NCBI GenBank assembly: GCA_035765895.1
Contig: DASTWL010000039.1
Span: 109,079-173,078 of the forward strand
Origin: Verrucomicrobiia bacterium
Lineage (GTDB): Bacteria; Verrucomicrobiota; Verrucomicrobiia; Limisphaerales; DSYF01
DNA: 64,000 bases
Direction: 5' to 3'
Under the pieces are notes generated by a model. It had not been told where the DNA came from. It searched no databases and worked only from the letters and a program-made list of their open reading frames with translations. Shown here piece after piece: positions 54,868 through 63,428 of this stretch (position 1 is the first letter of the stretch; every line of letters begins with the position of its first letter). The position numbers and the translations under genes are program-made.

Positions 54868-55290
54868 ATCAGGGAAACGATTTACCATGCGCTTCAGGCC
54901 ATCTTTCAATCTAGCCACGTTAAAATTAACCAGCAGGCCAAGCGGCATACCAGAAAGCTTGAGATACGTGAGCAACTGAGCTTCGTGAACGGGCAACAAC
55001 TGCTCAACTGCTTTCAATTCCATGACCAGCCGATTCTCTATGACGAGGTCGAGCCGATAACCGCAATCCAAATTCACACCCTTGTAATGAACCGGCAGCG
55101 GCTTCTGTCGCTCAAACTGCAAACCTGCCAACGAAAGTTCGTGGCAAAGGCATTCCTCGTAAGCTGACTCAAGCAAACCGGGTCCAACTGCTTGATGGAT
55201 TTCAATGCACGCACCAATGACCTTGTCGGTCAGGTCATCAAAACTCCGCGCCTCCGCGTCTCCGCGGTGAATCTCCAGCGTCCGGCTCAT
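54838..55290 (-). CDS. GxxExxY family protein inserted in the nuo operon
   Basis: The 150-aa protein is named for its motif GLLESAY inside [20 protein letters not shown]. The C-terminal half has [20 protein letters not shown] and [20 protein letters not shown], with D-ExK-like residues (D in YRLDLV, E and K in MELKAVE), a nuclease-like arrangement. Function is unknown. ATG at 55290 overlaps the nuoF stop (ATGA). Both ends are bracketed by inverted repeats, and the terminal residues (SASLRLRG) come from repeat sequence. It is most likely an acquired passenger in this operon (inference). Confidence 0.8.
   Translation of the reverse strand: MSRTLEIHRGDAEARSFDDLTDKVIGACIEIHQAVGPGLLESAYEECLCHELSLAGLQFERQKPLPVHYKGVNLDCGYRLDLVIENRLVMELKAVEQLLPVHEAQLLTYLKLSGMPLGLLVNFNVARLKDGLKRMVNRFPDFSASLRLRG
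55244..55269. repeat. GxxExxY element right inverted repeat
   Basis: CTCCGCGCCTCCGCGTCTCC plus GCGGTG is the imperfect inverted copy of the repeat at 54838-54867. It encodes the N-terminal residues of the GxxExxY protein ([11 protein letters not shown]). Confidence 0.7.
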
Positions 55291-56681
55291 GCCTTGACCT
55301 CCTTCGCGCGCTTTTCCTCGTCGGCTTTGCCTTTGGCGACGAAATCGTCTTTGAACTTCGCCACGAAACTTTGCACCGGCCACGAGCAGGCCTCGCCGAA
55401 CGCGCAAATCGTCCGGCCGCCGGGAATGTTGTCGGCGATCTTCACCAGATAATCGGCGTCGCCCGCGCGACCGCCGCCGTGCGTGAGACGATGCAGTGTC
55501 TTGCTCATCCAGAGCGAACCTTCGCGGCAGGGCGTGCATTGGCCGCAGCTCTCGTGCGCGTAGAACTCGCTGAGATTCGCGAGCGCCTCGACGATGTCCG
55601 TCGAGTCGTCGATGACGATGATGGCACTGGAACCGGACATCGTGCCGGCCTGCGCGAGCGAATCGAAATCGTAGGGCAGATCGAGCACGCCGACTTCCTG
55701 CTCGACGTCTTTGCCGTCCACCTTGCGCTTGAGCTTAAATTTTTCGCCGGCCTTCAGCACCTTTGACGAGGAGCCGCCGGGGATGATGGCCTTGAGCTGA
55801 CGACCATCGCGCAAACCGCCGCCGAATGCCGGATCGTTGATGAGTTCTCCGAGCGTGGCCTTGCCGACTTCGATCTCGTAGTAACCGGGCTTCTTCACCT
55901 GGCCGCTCAGGCTGACGATGCGCGTGCCGGTGTTGTTTGGCGTGCCGAGCTTCGCGTATTCCGCGCCGCCCATCGCGACGATGTGCTTCACGTGGCAAAG
56001 CGTCTCGACGTTGTTGACGATGGTCGGGCACATGTAGAGCCCAAGCACGGCGGGAAAATACGGCGGCTTGATGCGCGGATAGGGACGTTTGCCTTCGAGC
56101 GATTCGATGAGGCCGGTTTCCTCGCCACAGATGTAAGCGCCCGCACCGCGATGCACGTGGATCTCCAGATCGTAACCGGAACCGCAGATGTTCTTGCCGA
56201 GAAAACCCTTCGCCTTCGCCTCGGCGATGGCCTTGTTAAGGATGCGCGCGCCTTCGGGCATTTCGCCGCGGATGTAGATGTAGGCGAGCTTCACGTCGTT
56301 GGCGTAGCAGGAGATCGCCATGCCTTCGATGAGCTGATGCGGATCCTTGTGGATGATCTGCCGGTCCTTAAACGTGCCGGGCTCGGATTCGTCGGCGTTG
56401 CAGATGAGATAAATCGGCTTGCCGCTGCGGCGATCCACGAAACTCCACTTCAGGCCGGCGCTGAAACCGGCACCGCCACGACCGCGCAAGCCCGAAAGCT
56501 TCACGTCATCGCGGATCTGCTCGGGACCGGACTGCTTTTTGCCATCAGCCAAATCCTTCGGTTGAATCGCAAGCGCCTTTTTCAGCACCTCGTAGCCGCC
56601 GTGCTTCAAATAGCATTCGATGTCCGGCGTATAACCGGGCTGGTCGATGTTTTTGAGGATGAGGCGGTGTTCCTGTGGCAT
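55287..56681 (-). CDS. nuoF: NADH-quinone oxidoreductase subunit F (FMN and NADH site)
   Basis: In this 464-aa protein the FMN/NADH domain is shown by [38 protein letters not shown] and [19 protein letters not shown]. The N3 iron-sulfur motif is [13 protein letters not shown] plus a later [11 protein letters not shown]. Its stop overlaps the GxxExxY start. The gene is separated from nuoE by 153 bases that hold the opposite-strand tRNA-Gln gene. Confidence 0.96.
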   Translation of the reverse strand: MPQEHRLILKNIDQPGYTPDIECYLKHGGYEVLKKALAIQPKDLADGKKQSGPEQIRDDVKLSGLRGRGGAGFSAGLKWSFVDRRSGKPIYLICNADESEPGTFKDRQIIHKDPHQLIEGMAISCYANDVKLAYIYIRGEMPEGARILNKAIAEAKAKGFLGKNICGSGYDLEIHVHRGAGAYICGEETGLIESLEGKRPYPRIKPPYFPAVLGLYMCPTIVNNVETLCHVKHIVAMGGAEYAKLGTPNNTGTRIVSLSGQVKKPGYYEIEVGKATLGELINDPAFGGGLRDGRQLKAIIPGGSSSKVLKAGEKFKLKRKVDGKDVEQEVGVLDLPYDFDSLAQAGTMSGSSAIIVIDDSTDIVEALANLSEFYAHESCGQCTPCREGSLWMSKTLHRLTHGGGRAGDADYLVKIADNIPGGRTICAFGEACSWPVQSFVAKFKDDFVAKGKADEEKRAKEVKA

Positions 56682-56733
56682 ATCAGCGGCTTGACTCCCC
56701 GAAGACTGTGACTAGGCTTACGGCCCCATTGCT

Positions 56734-56807
56734 TGCCCGATGGTGTAACGGTAGCACAAGTGACTCTGAATCACTTTGTCTAGGTTCAAATCCTAGTCGG
56801 GCAGCCA
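56734..56807 (+). tRNA. tRNA-Gln (anticodon CTG)
   Basis: The cloverleaf is complete: acceptor TGCCCGA with TCGGGCA, discriminator G, encoded CCA at 56805-56807, anticodon stem AGTGA/TCACT around the loop CTCTGAA, T-arm CTAGG-TTCAAAT-CCTAG. Anticodon CTG reads Gln codon CAG. It is on the plus strand inside the minus-strand nuo operon, between nuoF and nuoE. It overlaps neither gene. Confidence 0.95.
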
Positions 56808-56834
56808 GCTTCAACGCGCGGAATCCGGAAGTGC

Positions 56835-57371
56835 TCATCGGCAACCTCCCAAAATTTCGCCGGCTTTTTGTTCCGAAACGTTCTCGTGCAGCTTTTCGTT
56901 GCACATCAGCACCGGCGCGGAACCGCACGCGGCGAGGCATTCGACAAATTCCACCGTGATCTGACCGTCCTTCGTCGTCTGCGCCCCGTGCGCGTGCGGA
57001 TCGAGGCCGAGCTTGGTGCAGAAACCGGCGTGCAACTTGTAGGAACCGGCGAGCGCGCAGCTCAACGTGCGGCAGACCTTCAAGTGCCATTTGCCGACGG
57101 GCCGATGCTTGAACATCGGATAAAACGTCACCACTTCGAACACGTTGATCGGCTGGAGTTCGAGCTTCTTGGCCACCCATTCCGTTGCTTCCTGCGAGAT
57201 GAAGCCGTAGCGCTCCTGGATCGCGTGCAACAACATCAGCGTCGCGCTGCGCTTCTTCGGGTAATGCGAGATGAGTTCGTCGAACGCCGCGTCCATGTCC
57301 GCCGGGACTTTGAAGTCCGGCTGCGCGATCAGCGGGTTCGGGACGGCCTCAAATGGTTGGATGTCGTTCAT
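56835..57371 (-). CDS. nuoE: NADH-quinone oxidoreductase subunit E
   Basis: The 178-aa thioredoxin-fold 2Fe-2S subunit has Cys ligands in LKVCRTLSCALAGSYKLHAG and VEFVECLAACGSAPVLMCN. The N-terminal helical part (SATLMLLHAIQERYGFISQE) is typical. ATG 57371 overlaps the nuoD stop by four bases. An extra upstream in-frame start 9 bases earlier (MRPMND) is possible. The 153-base gap before nuoF contains the tRNA gene. Confidence 0.94.
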   Translation of the reverse strand: MNDIQPFEAVPNPLIAQPDFKVPADMDAAFDELISHYPKKRSATLMLLHAIQERYGFISQEATEWVAKKLELQPINVFEVVTFYPMFKHRPVGKWHLKVCRTLSCALAGSYKLHAGFCTKLGLDPHAHGAQTTKDGQITVEFVECLAACGSAPVLMCNEKLHENVSEQKAGEILGGCR

Positions 57372-58639
57372 CGGTCGCATTCTCCCATGACGAAATCCAA
57401 CGAACCCAGGATGGACACGGTGTCGCTCATCAAATGGCCGGGCAGCAAATACGGCAGGACGCTCAGGTTCACGAACGAGGGGGCGCGGATCTTCAGACGA
57501 TACGGCGTGCCGCCGCCGCGGCTGTTGATGTAGAAGCCGAGTTCGCCCTTCGGATTTTCGTGGCCGAAATAAACTTCGCCGACCGGCGCGTTCACGCCCG
57601 TGGTGACGATCATGAACTGGTGGATCAACTCCTCCATGCTCGACAGCACCTTGCCCTTCGGCGGCAACGTGATCTTGCCGTCTTGAATGCTGACGGGCTC
57701 CTTGGACTTGTTGTCTGCGCCGCCGGGCAGCTTGTCGAGGCACTGATGAACAAGCTTCACGCTCTGGCGCATCTCTTCCATGCGGACCAGATAGCGATCG
57801 TAACAATCACCCACCGAGCCAAGCGGCACGTCGAAATCAAGGTCCTTGTAAATCAGGTAGGGCTGCTTCTTGCGCAGGTCATGATCCACGCCGCTGGCGC
57901 GGAGGTTGGGACCGGACAGGCCGTAATCAATCGCCACGTCCTTCGGGATGACGCCGACATCACGCGTGCGGTCCACCCAGATCTTGTTACGCGTGAGCAG
58001 CGTCTCGACTTCGGCGATGTTCACCACCACTTCGCGGAGGAACTGGCGGCATTGCTCCACCCAGCCGGGCGGCAAATCACGCGACACGCCACCGATCCGT
58101 GTGTAGCTTGTCGTGAGTCGTGCGCCGGTGAGCGCTTCCTGCAGGTTGTAAATCTTTTCGCGCTCGGTGAAGGTGAGCAGGAAAACGGTCATGGCCCCCA
58201 CATCCATCGCAAAACAGCCGATGCCGAGCAGGTGCGACGAGATGCGCGAGAGTTCGCAACAGATGGTGCGGATGTATTGGCAACGCGGCGGGAGCTTGTC
58301 CTGAATGCCGAACAGTTTTTCGACCGCGAGCGCGTAGGCGACGTTGTTCGCCATCGGCGCGAGGTAATCCAGCCGGTCCGTGTAGGGCACGAACTGGTTC
58401 CACGTCATGTTCTCCGCGATTTTCTCGTCGCCGCGGTGCAGATAGCCGACGTCCGGCGTGGCCTTGGTGATGGTCTCGCCATCGAGTTCGAGGATGATGC
58501 GCAGCACGCCGTGCGTGGACGGGTGCGACGGCCCCATGTTGAGGACCATCTTCTCGCCCTGCAAATCCGGCAGCTCTTCCGCCGCGCGACTCGCGCGCGC
58601 CGCAGCTTCGCCGAACTGAATGTCACGAACTTCTGCCAT
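57368..58639 (-). CDS. nuoD: NADH-quinone oxidoreductase subunit D
   Basis: The 423-aa protein is the 49-kDa-type subunit that forms the quinone-binding pocket with NuoB. Motifs: LNMGPSHPSTHGVLRIILEL, ATPDVGYLHRGDEKIAENM, TDRLDYLAPMANNVAYALAV and RELPPGW-like SRDLPPGWVEQC. It is a separate gene, not fused to nuoC. The C-terminus ends LDFVMGECDR, the family ending. Its stop overlaps nuoE by four bases. Confidence 0.96.
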   Translation of the reverse strand: MAEVRDIQFGEAAARASRAAEELPDLQGEKMVLNMGPSHPSTHGVLRIILELDGETITKATPDVGYLHRGDEKIAENMTWNQFVPYTDRLDYLAPMANNVAYALAVEKLFGIQDKLPPRCQYIRTICCELSRISSHLLGIGCFAMDVGAMTVFLLTFTEREKIYNLQEALTGARLTTSYTRIGGVSRDLPPGWVEQCRQFLREVVVNIAEVETLLTRNKIWVDRTRDVGVIPKDVAIDYGLSGPNLRASGVDHDLRKKQPYLIYKDLDFDVPLGSVGDCYDRYLVRMEEMRQSVKLVHQCLDKLPGGADNKSKEPVSIQDGKITLPPKGKVLSSMEELIHQFMIVTTGVNAPVGEVYFGHENPKGELGFYINSRGGGTPYRLKIRAPSFVNLSVLPYLLPGHLMSDTVSILGSLDFVMGECDR

Positions 58640-58690
58640 TGATCTAAATCATTTCGGCCATGTTGTTGGCCCGATTACCAAGCCTGCCTG

Positions 58691-59272
58691 TTACCCTTCC
58701 GGAATCCGAATGCGCGGTTCGCGCGCTGCGGAATCTTTACCACCCGACACCGTCACAAACGGCCCGCCTTCCATCGGCGTTGTTTTGCTAAACGCCACTT
58801 CCGGCAACTCCGTCGGCTTGCCCGCCAACGGGAAATCTTTCCGCAACGGGTGATACGGATAGCCCTCCCACATGAGGATGCGGCGCAAATCAGGATGTCC
58901 GCTGAAGCGGACGCCCATCATGTCGTAAACCTCGCGCTCATGCCAATCCGCCGTGCGCCAAACATTCGAAACCGTCGGTAACTCACCCTTTTCCTCGCTG
59001 ACGCTGGTCTTGAGGCGCAGGTAGGCGTTGTGACCGAGACTGAACAACTCGTAAGCCAGCGTCCATCGCGGGTCTTCGCCGTAATTGTCCACCCCGCTGG
59101 CATCCACCAAATAGTCGAAGCCCAACTCCGCCTTGCAGAACGCCGCCACCTCGGCGATGCGCCGGGCATCCGCCACCGTCACGGTCCATTCGCCGCGAAA
59201 CTCCGCTGGTTCGGAGATCAAATCGCCGAACTTGGCTTTGAGTTGTTGCGCGAGTTCCAGGCTGTTGGCCAT
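58691..59272 (-). CDS. nuoC: NADH-quinone oxidoreductase subunit C
   Basis: The 193-aa protein is the 30-kDa subunit, the part in contact with NuoD. The conserved block REVYDMMGVRFSGHPDLRRI plus LMWEGYPYHPLRKDFPLAG is visible. The start is ATG 59272 (MANSLELAQQL); 45 upstream codons are open but unrelated. A 35-base gap separates it from nuoB and 51 bases from nuoD. Confidence 0.94.
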   Translation of the reverse strand: MANSLELAQQLKAKFGDLISEPAEFRGEWTVTVADARRIAEVAAFCKAELGFDYLVDASGVDNYGEDPRWTLAYELFSLGHNAYLRLKTSVSEEKGELPTVSNVWRTADWHEREVYDMMGVRFSGHPDLRRILMWEGYPYHPLRKDFPLAGKPTELPEVAFSKTTPMEGGPFVTVSGGKDSAAREPRIRIPEG

Positions 59273-59307
59273 GAGCTTTGGGTTTGTTTGGTGCCAGTTA
59301 TGACAAC

Positions 59308-59817
59308 TTAACTGGCCTTTTTCCAAACGGAGATAACGGGTTCGCGGCTGACTTTCTCCTGAAGCTTCAGAAGAGCATCCAGCAACGCCTCGGGTCGTGG
59401 AGGACATCCGGCGACGTAAAAATCTACGGGAACAATGTTGTCAACTCCCTGCAAAACAGCGTAACTGCGATACATGCCGCCGCTCGAAGCGCAGGCACCC
59501 ATCGCAATGACCCACTTGGGCGCGGCCATCTGGTCGTAGATGCGTTTGACCGACAGGGCCATTTTGTAGGTCACCGTGCCGGAGACGATCATCACGTCCG
59601 ACTGGCGCGGCGAAAAGCGCATCACCTCGGCGCCGAAGCGGGAAATATCGAAGCGACTTGCGCCGGAGGCCATGAGTTCGATGGCGCAGCAAGCCAGGCC
59701 CATGGGCATGGGCCAGATGGAGTTTTTGCGAAACCAGTTGATGGCAGAATCGAGCCGGGTATGGACGACTTCCCCTTCAACCTTGGTGTTGTAGCCGAGT
59801 TCGGCGTTCTGGGTCAT
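59308..59817 (-). CDS. nuoB: NADH-quinone oxidoreductase subunit B
   Basis: The 169-aa protein ligates cluster N2. Cys residues in [27 protein letters not shown] and [15 protein letters not shown] match the family. The chain also has [19 protein letters not shown]. It is the first gene of the operon: upstream there is about 400 bases without a recognisable nuoA. The N-terminal residues [19 protein letters not shown] are slightly longer than in E. coli. Confidence 0.96.
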   Translation of the reverse strand: MTQNAELGYNTKVEGEVVHTRLDSAINWFRKNSIWPMPMGLACCAIELMASGASRFDISRFGAEVMRFSPRQSDVMIVSGTVTYKMALSVKRIYDQMAAPKWVIAMGACASSGGMYRSYAVLQGVDNIVPVDFYVAGCPPRPEALLDALLKLQEKVSREPVISVWKKAS

Positions 59818-60213
59818 ACGGCACCGCCACCGTTGCGGCGGTTCTTGAACCTATTCGGCGGAGGTTTACCCCGCAAGTTGAATCCCGTCCGGGCGATTTC
59901 AATTTGCCGGGTGAATGAAATCGGTAAGCAAAAATTCTGACTGGACAGTCCCGATGTAACGCATATCCTACAAATGCTTCCCGGCTAAAAGTTCCCGCGA
60001 CTGATGCGGCCTTTTATGAGGGATATTTTTTCGGAAATGGCCGGTTGGGACGTTCGCTTTTGATTTGTCAACGGTTTCAACCCAACCAACCGCAAAACGG
60101 CCAATCACCTCCGGTGGTTGGCCGTTTTCTTGTCTCGGGATGACTACGCGACGGCGTTGGACGCGCCGGCGCCGGCTTCAATGAAACCCCGTCATGCCAC
60201 CGCCCGCGCCGCG
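59818..60213. other. Intergenic region upstream of nuoB
   Basis: The gap is about 400 bases between the argD stop and the nuoB start. It contains a strong hairpin terminator (60097-60125) near argD and AT-richer sequence between 59930 and 60090 likely to hold the nuo promoter. A TTGACA on the minus strand (60066-60071) has no matching -10 at the correct distance. I see no open frame resembling NuoA. Confidence 0.6.
60097..60125 (-). terminator. Terminator after argD, possibly bidirectional
   Basis: ACGGCCAA pairs with TTGGCCGT, extended inward by CACC/GGTG, around a 3-base loop. On the minus strand it is followed by TTTTG and on the plus strand by TTTTCTT, so it could act both ways. It lies about 90 bases after the argD stop. 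Confidence 0.8.
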
Positions 60214-61503
60214 TCAAGACAGCTTGGCAACGACCGATTCGATGAGTTGCAACCCCTGCTCGGCTTCGCTTTGGGTGAGGTTCAGGGCCGGCAACAGGCG
60301 CACGACTTGCGGACCCGCCGGCACGGTGAGCACGCCGGCTTCGTGCAGGCGATTGACGAATTGCAACGACGCCACGGCCTCATTCGCCGCGAAGGCACGA
60401 ATTTCCTGTTTGGGGCGCAGCTCGAGGCCGGCCATCAATCCCAATCCACGCGGAGCCAGGACCACCTGTGGATATTTGGCCGCCAGTTGGGTGATGCCAG
60501 TCCGGAAGAACTCGCCGAGCTTGCGCGCATTCTCCGCCAGACCGTCGCGCTCAATGATTTCAAACACCTTCAGGGCCACCGCGCAGCCGAGCAAATTGCC
60601 GCCGTAAGTGGTGCCGTGCGAGCCGGCCGAGAGGAGATTGGCATACGGCTCGCGAATCCAGAATGCACCGATCGGAAAACCGTTGCCCAAGGACTTCGCC
60701 ATCGAAATGCCGTCCGGCAGAAATTTTTCTCCGCCCGGAACCCCTTCGAGAATCCGCTGAAAGCTCTGGAACCGGCCCGTGCGGAAATGGCCGCATTGGA
60801 CGCCGTCCATCAGCAACAGGAGCTTTTTCTCATCGCACAACGCCCGCAGGCCAAGCAGAAATTCCGCCGTGGCGGGCGTCACGCCACCTTCGCCCTGCAC
60901 GCCCTCGATCAATACCGCCACGGTCGCCGGTGAAATCGCGTTCCGCACCGCCGACAGGTCGTTGAACGGCACATGCCGGAAACCCGGCACCATGGGCTCA
61001 AAGCCCTTCTTCACCTTGTCCTGTCCCGTCGCCGCAATGCCCGCGAGCGTCCGGCCATGAAAGGAGTTGACCGCGGTGATGATTTCAAAACGGCCTTCGT
61101 CATGTCCAAACTTGCGCGCCAGCTTGTAGAGTCCTTCGTTGGCCTCGGCGCCGGAGTTGCAGAAGAACACCTTCCCGGGCGCGAGCTGCCGCACGATTTG
61201 CTGGGCGAGACGCCCCTGCGGCTCGTGGTAGTAGAGATTCGAAATGTGGACGAGCCGGCGGGCCTGGGCGGCGAGTGCGTCCGCCACTTCCGGGTTGGCG
61301 TGGCCGAGCGCCGTGACCGCGATGCCGCCGCCGAGGTCGAGGTAACGCTTGCCGTTCACATCCCACAGCCAGCTGCCCTGCCCGTGGCTCAATGCCAGAT
61401 CGAAGCGCCCGTAGCTGGGCACGACGTATTGCTGGAAAAGCTGTTGGATGGCCACCTGCTGGTTGCGCACGATGGCCGGCGATTCAGGAACGATCTCTTT
61501 CAT
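60214..61503 (-). CDS. argD: Acetylornithine aminotransferase family protein
   Basis: The 429-aa class III PLP aminotransferase belongs to arginine biosynthesis. Signatures: YGRFDLALSHGQGSWLWDVN, GGGIAVTALGHANPEV, FFCNSGAEANEGLYKLARKF, SFHGRTLAGIAATG, and the PLP region LLLMDGVQCGHFRTGRFQSF with the Lys in MAKSLGNGFPIGAF. The start is ATG 61503; the 34 upstream codons have no similarity. Specificity between ArgD and related class III enzymes cannot be fixed by sequence alone; no other arg gene is nearby. Confidence 0.9.
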   Translation of the reverse strand: MKEIVPESPAIVRNQQVAIQQLFQQYVVPSYGRFDLALSHGQGSWLWDVNGKRYLDLGGGIAVTALGHANPEVADALAAQARRLVHISNLYYHEPQGRLAQQIVRQLAPGKVFFCNSGAEANEGLYKLARKFGHDEGRFEIITAVNSFHGRTLAGIAATGQDKVKKGFEPMVPGFRHVPFNDLSAVRNAISPATVAVLIEGVQGEGGVTPATAEFLLGLRALCDEKKLLLLMDGVQCGHFRTGRFQSFQRILEGVPGGEKFLPDGISMAKSLGNGFPIGAFWIREPYANLLSAGSHGTTYGGNLLGCAVALKVFEIIERDGLAENARKLGEFFRTGITQLAAKYPQVVLAPRGLGLMAGLELRPKQEIRAFAANEAVASLQFVNRLHEAGVLTVPAGPQVVRLLPALNLTQSEAEQGLQLIESVVAKLS

Positions 61504-61612
61504 TGCGACGGCGCCTGACAAAATAGCAAACCCGCACGCGACGCAATGGGAATCTGCATGCGGGTGCCAGGCGCCGGCCGCGGAGTGGAATCGCTGGCGC
61601 GTCAAAGGCGCA

Positions 61613-63292
61613 TCACGGCTGGCGGGGCGGTTCGGGATGGGCGAGGAGATAGCCGGCCAGCGGGCAGTCCTTCATACCTCGGATGCCCGCCACGACACAT
61701 TGCGCGTTCAGCACGGCGCCATCCCAACCGGTGTGCGTGTGTTCCTGCGGGAAGAACGGCTTCACGGCCGCCTCGCCCAGGGCGTCGTAACGGTCGGCCA
61801 CCAGATTGTTCAAATCCAGGAAGTCCGCGCCGCCCGCGGCCGCCGCTTCGCGGGCCCACAAGCCGTAAGTTTCATTGGCGCGCCGGACCTTGCCGTTGGT
61901 CCAGTCGTTCCGCGGAATCGGCGAGCAGATGATCGGCGTGGCGCCCTGCGCCTTGGTGTCGGCGATGTATTGGCGCAGATACCAGCCGTAAGTGTGCACC
62001 GTTTCCACGGCGCCGGTCAGGTGATTCGTGACGGAAACCGTTTCCTCGCCATTGCCGTTGATTGACTTGCGGGCGCGACTGTCGCCGTAGGCGCCGCCGC
62101 CGTCATTGTGCCCGAACTGCATGAGCACGAAGTCACCCGGTTTAATTTGCCGCCGCACCGCTTCCCAAAGCTTCGTCGTCCGGAAGGAACGGCTGCTGGT
62201 GCCGCCCAACGCCTGGTTTTCGACGTTGATTTTGCTCCGATCGAAGCAGGCACCAATAGGATTGCCCCAGCCCCACAAACCGCCATCGCCCTTGTCCCAG
62301 CCGTTCTTCACCGTGGAATCGCCAATGATCCACAGCGTCGGCAGCGCCGGGTTGAAGCCGGCATGCACCGGTCCGACCCGCGGCACCACCGCGGCGTGAT
62401 TCTCCTTCGCGTCCACGGCAGGTTCAACCACCGCTCGTCCGGCGGCGGAGAGAAGCGGCTTCACGGGATCGCCGGGCAACGCGGCCAGCCCCTGCACCAC
62501 GAACCGCGCGTGCAAATCGGCTCCGACCGCGTTGAAGTGCGTGTGGTCGCGCTGATACAGACGCTTCACGGCTGCCTCGCCCATTGCATCGAAATGATCC
62601 GCCACCCGTTTGGTCAGGTCCACAAACGGCACGCCGGCCGTGCGGGCCGTTTCGGCCGCCCAAAGGCCGTAGTTTCCTGAGCCGCGTTCCACGCGACCGT
62701 CGCGCCAGATGTTGCGCACGGTCAGCGAGAGCACGATGGGCCGCGCCCCCTTGGCCTTCACGTCCGCGATCATCTTGCGCAGATACCAGCCGTAGGTGTG
62801 CACCACCTCGTGCAGCTTCGTCTGGAGATTGTCGATTTCCTGGGTTTCCTCGCCGATGCCGCGCAATGAACCCCGGGCGCGCAACGTGTCATTGATGGCC
62901 CCCGCATCGTTGTGGCCAAATTGAATCAACACGATGTCGTTGGTCTTCACGTCAGCGAGCAACTGGTTCCACAATCCCTCGGTGATAAACGTGCGGCTGC
63001 TGCGCCCGCCGCGGGCGCGGTTGACCATGTTGACCTTTTTCGGATCGAAATAATTCGCGAACGGCACGGCCCAGCCTTGCTGCGACTCACCGGCACCCCG
63101 CGCGGCCGTGGAATCGCCGGCCACAAAAATCGTCGGCAGTTGCGGGTTGATTCGCGGCCGGGATGAAGGCGGATTACTGGCCAGGTCAGGGGCCGGCGTC
63201 ACTTCAGGCGCGGCGGCGCGGGCCGGCCCGTTGCTGAACCAAAGGGCCGCAAGCAAAACCAGGCCGGTGCGATAACTTCGGGATGCCTTCAT
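61613..63292 (-). CDS. Tandem SGNH/GDSL hydrolase, rhamnogalacturonan acetylesterase type
   Basis: The 559-aa secreted protein (signal MKASRSYRTGLVLLAALWFS, cleavage near ARAAA) has two homologous esterase domains. The first contains FVAGDSTAARGAGESQQGWA, QFGHNDAGAINDT and DHTHFNAVG. The second contains IIGDSTVKNGWDKGDGGLWG, LMQFGHNDGGGAYG and EHTHTGWDG. Each carries the catalytic Ser (GDS), the oxyanion GHND and a Asp-x-x-His-like DHTH/EHTH motif. The linker is near residue 290. Such enzymes remove acetyl groups from pectin. The tandem layout suggests two substrates or enhanced binding (inference). Confidence 0.85.
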   Translation of the reverse strand: MKASRSYRTGLVLLAALWFSNGPARAAAPEVTPAPDLASNPPSSRPRINPQLPTIFVAGDSTAARGAGESQQGWAVPFANYFDPKKVNMVNRARGGRSSRTFITEGLWNQLLADVKTNDIVLIQFGHNDAGAINDTLRARGSLRGIGEETQEIDNLQTKLHEVVHTYGWYLRKMIADVKAKGARPIVLSLTVRNIWRDGRVERGSGNYGLWAAETARTAGVPFVDLTKRVADHFDAMGEAAVKRLYQRDHTHFNAVGADLHARFVVQGLAALPGDPVKPLLSAAGRAVVEPAVDAKENHAAVVPRVGPVHAGFNPALPTLWIIGDSTVKNGWDKGDGGLWGWGNPIGACFDRSKINVENQALGGTSSRSFRTTKLWEAVRRQIKPGDFVLMQFGHNDGGGAYGDSRARKSINGNGEETVSVTNHLTGAVETVHTYGWYLRQYIADTKAQGATPIICSPIPRNDWTNGKVRRANETYGLWAREAAAAGGADFLDLNNLVADRYDALGEAAVKPFFPQEHTHTGWDGAVLNAQCVVAGIRGMKDCPLAGYLLAHPEPPRQP

Positions 63293-63428
63293 GATGAGAT
63301 GGGTTGGCCGACTGCCGGATTTGACGGTGCCACTTTTCTTCGCGTTCAACCAGCGCGTTTGCCGTGACCGACAAAGCCATTGCCTGACCCACCGCTTCCA
63401 CTACACTCGCGCCCACAGTTCCAAGCCC

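Noticed and set aside
60066..60071. TTGACA on the minus strand as a nuo promoter -35
   Set aside because: No reasonable -10 hexamer lies 16-18 bases downstream, so it was not listed as a promoter.
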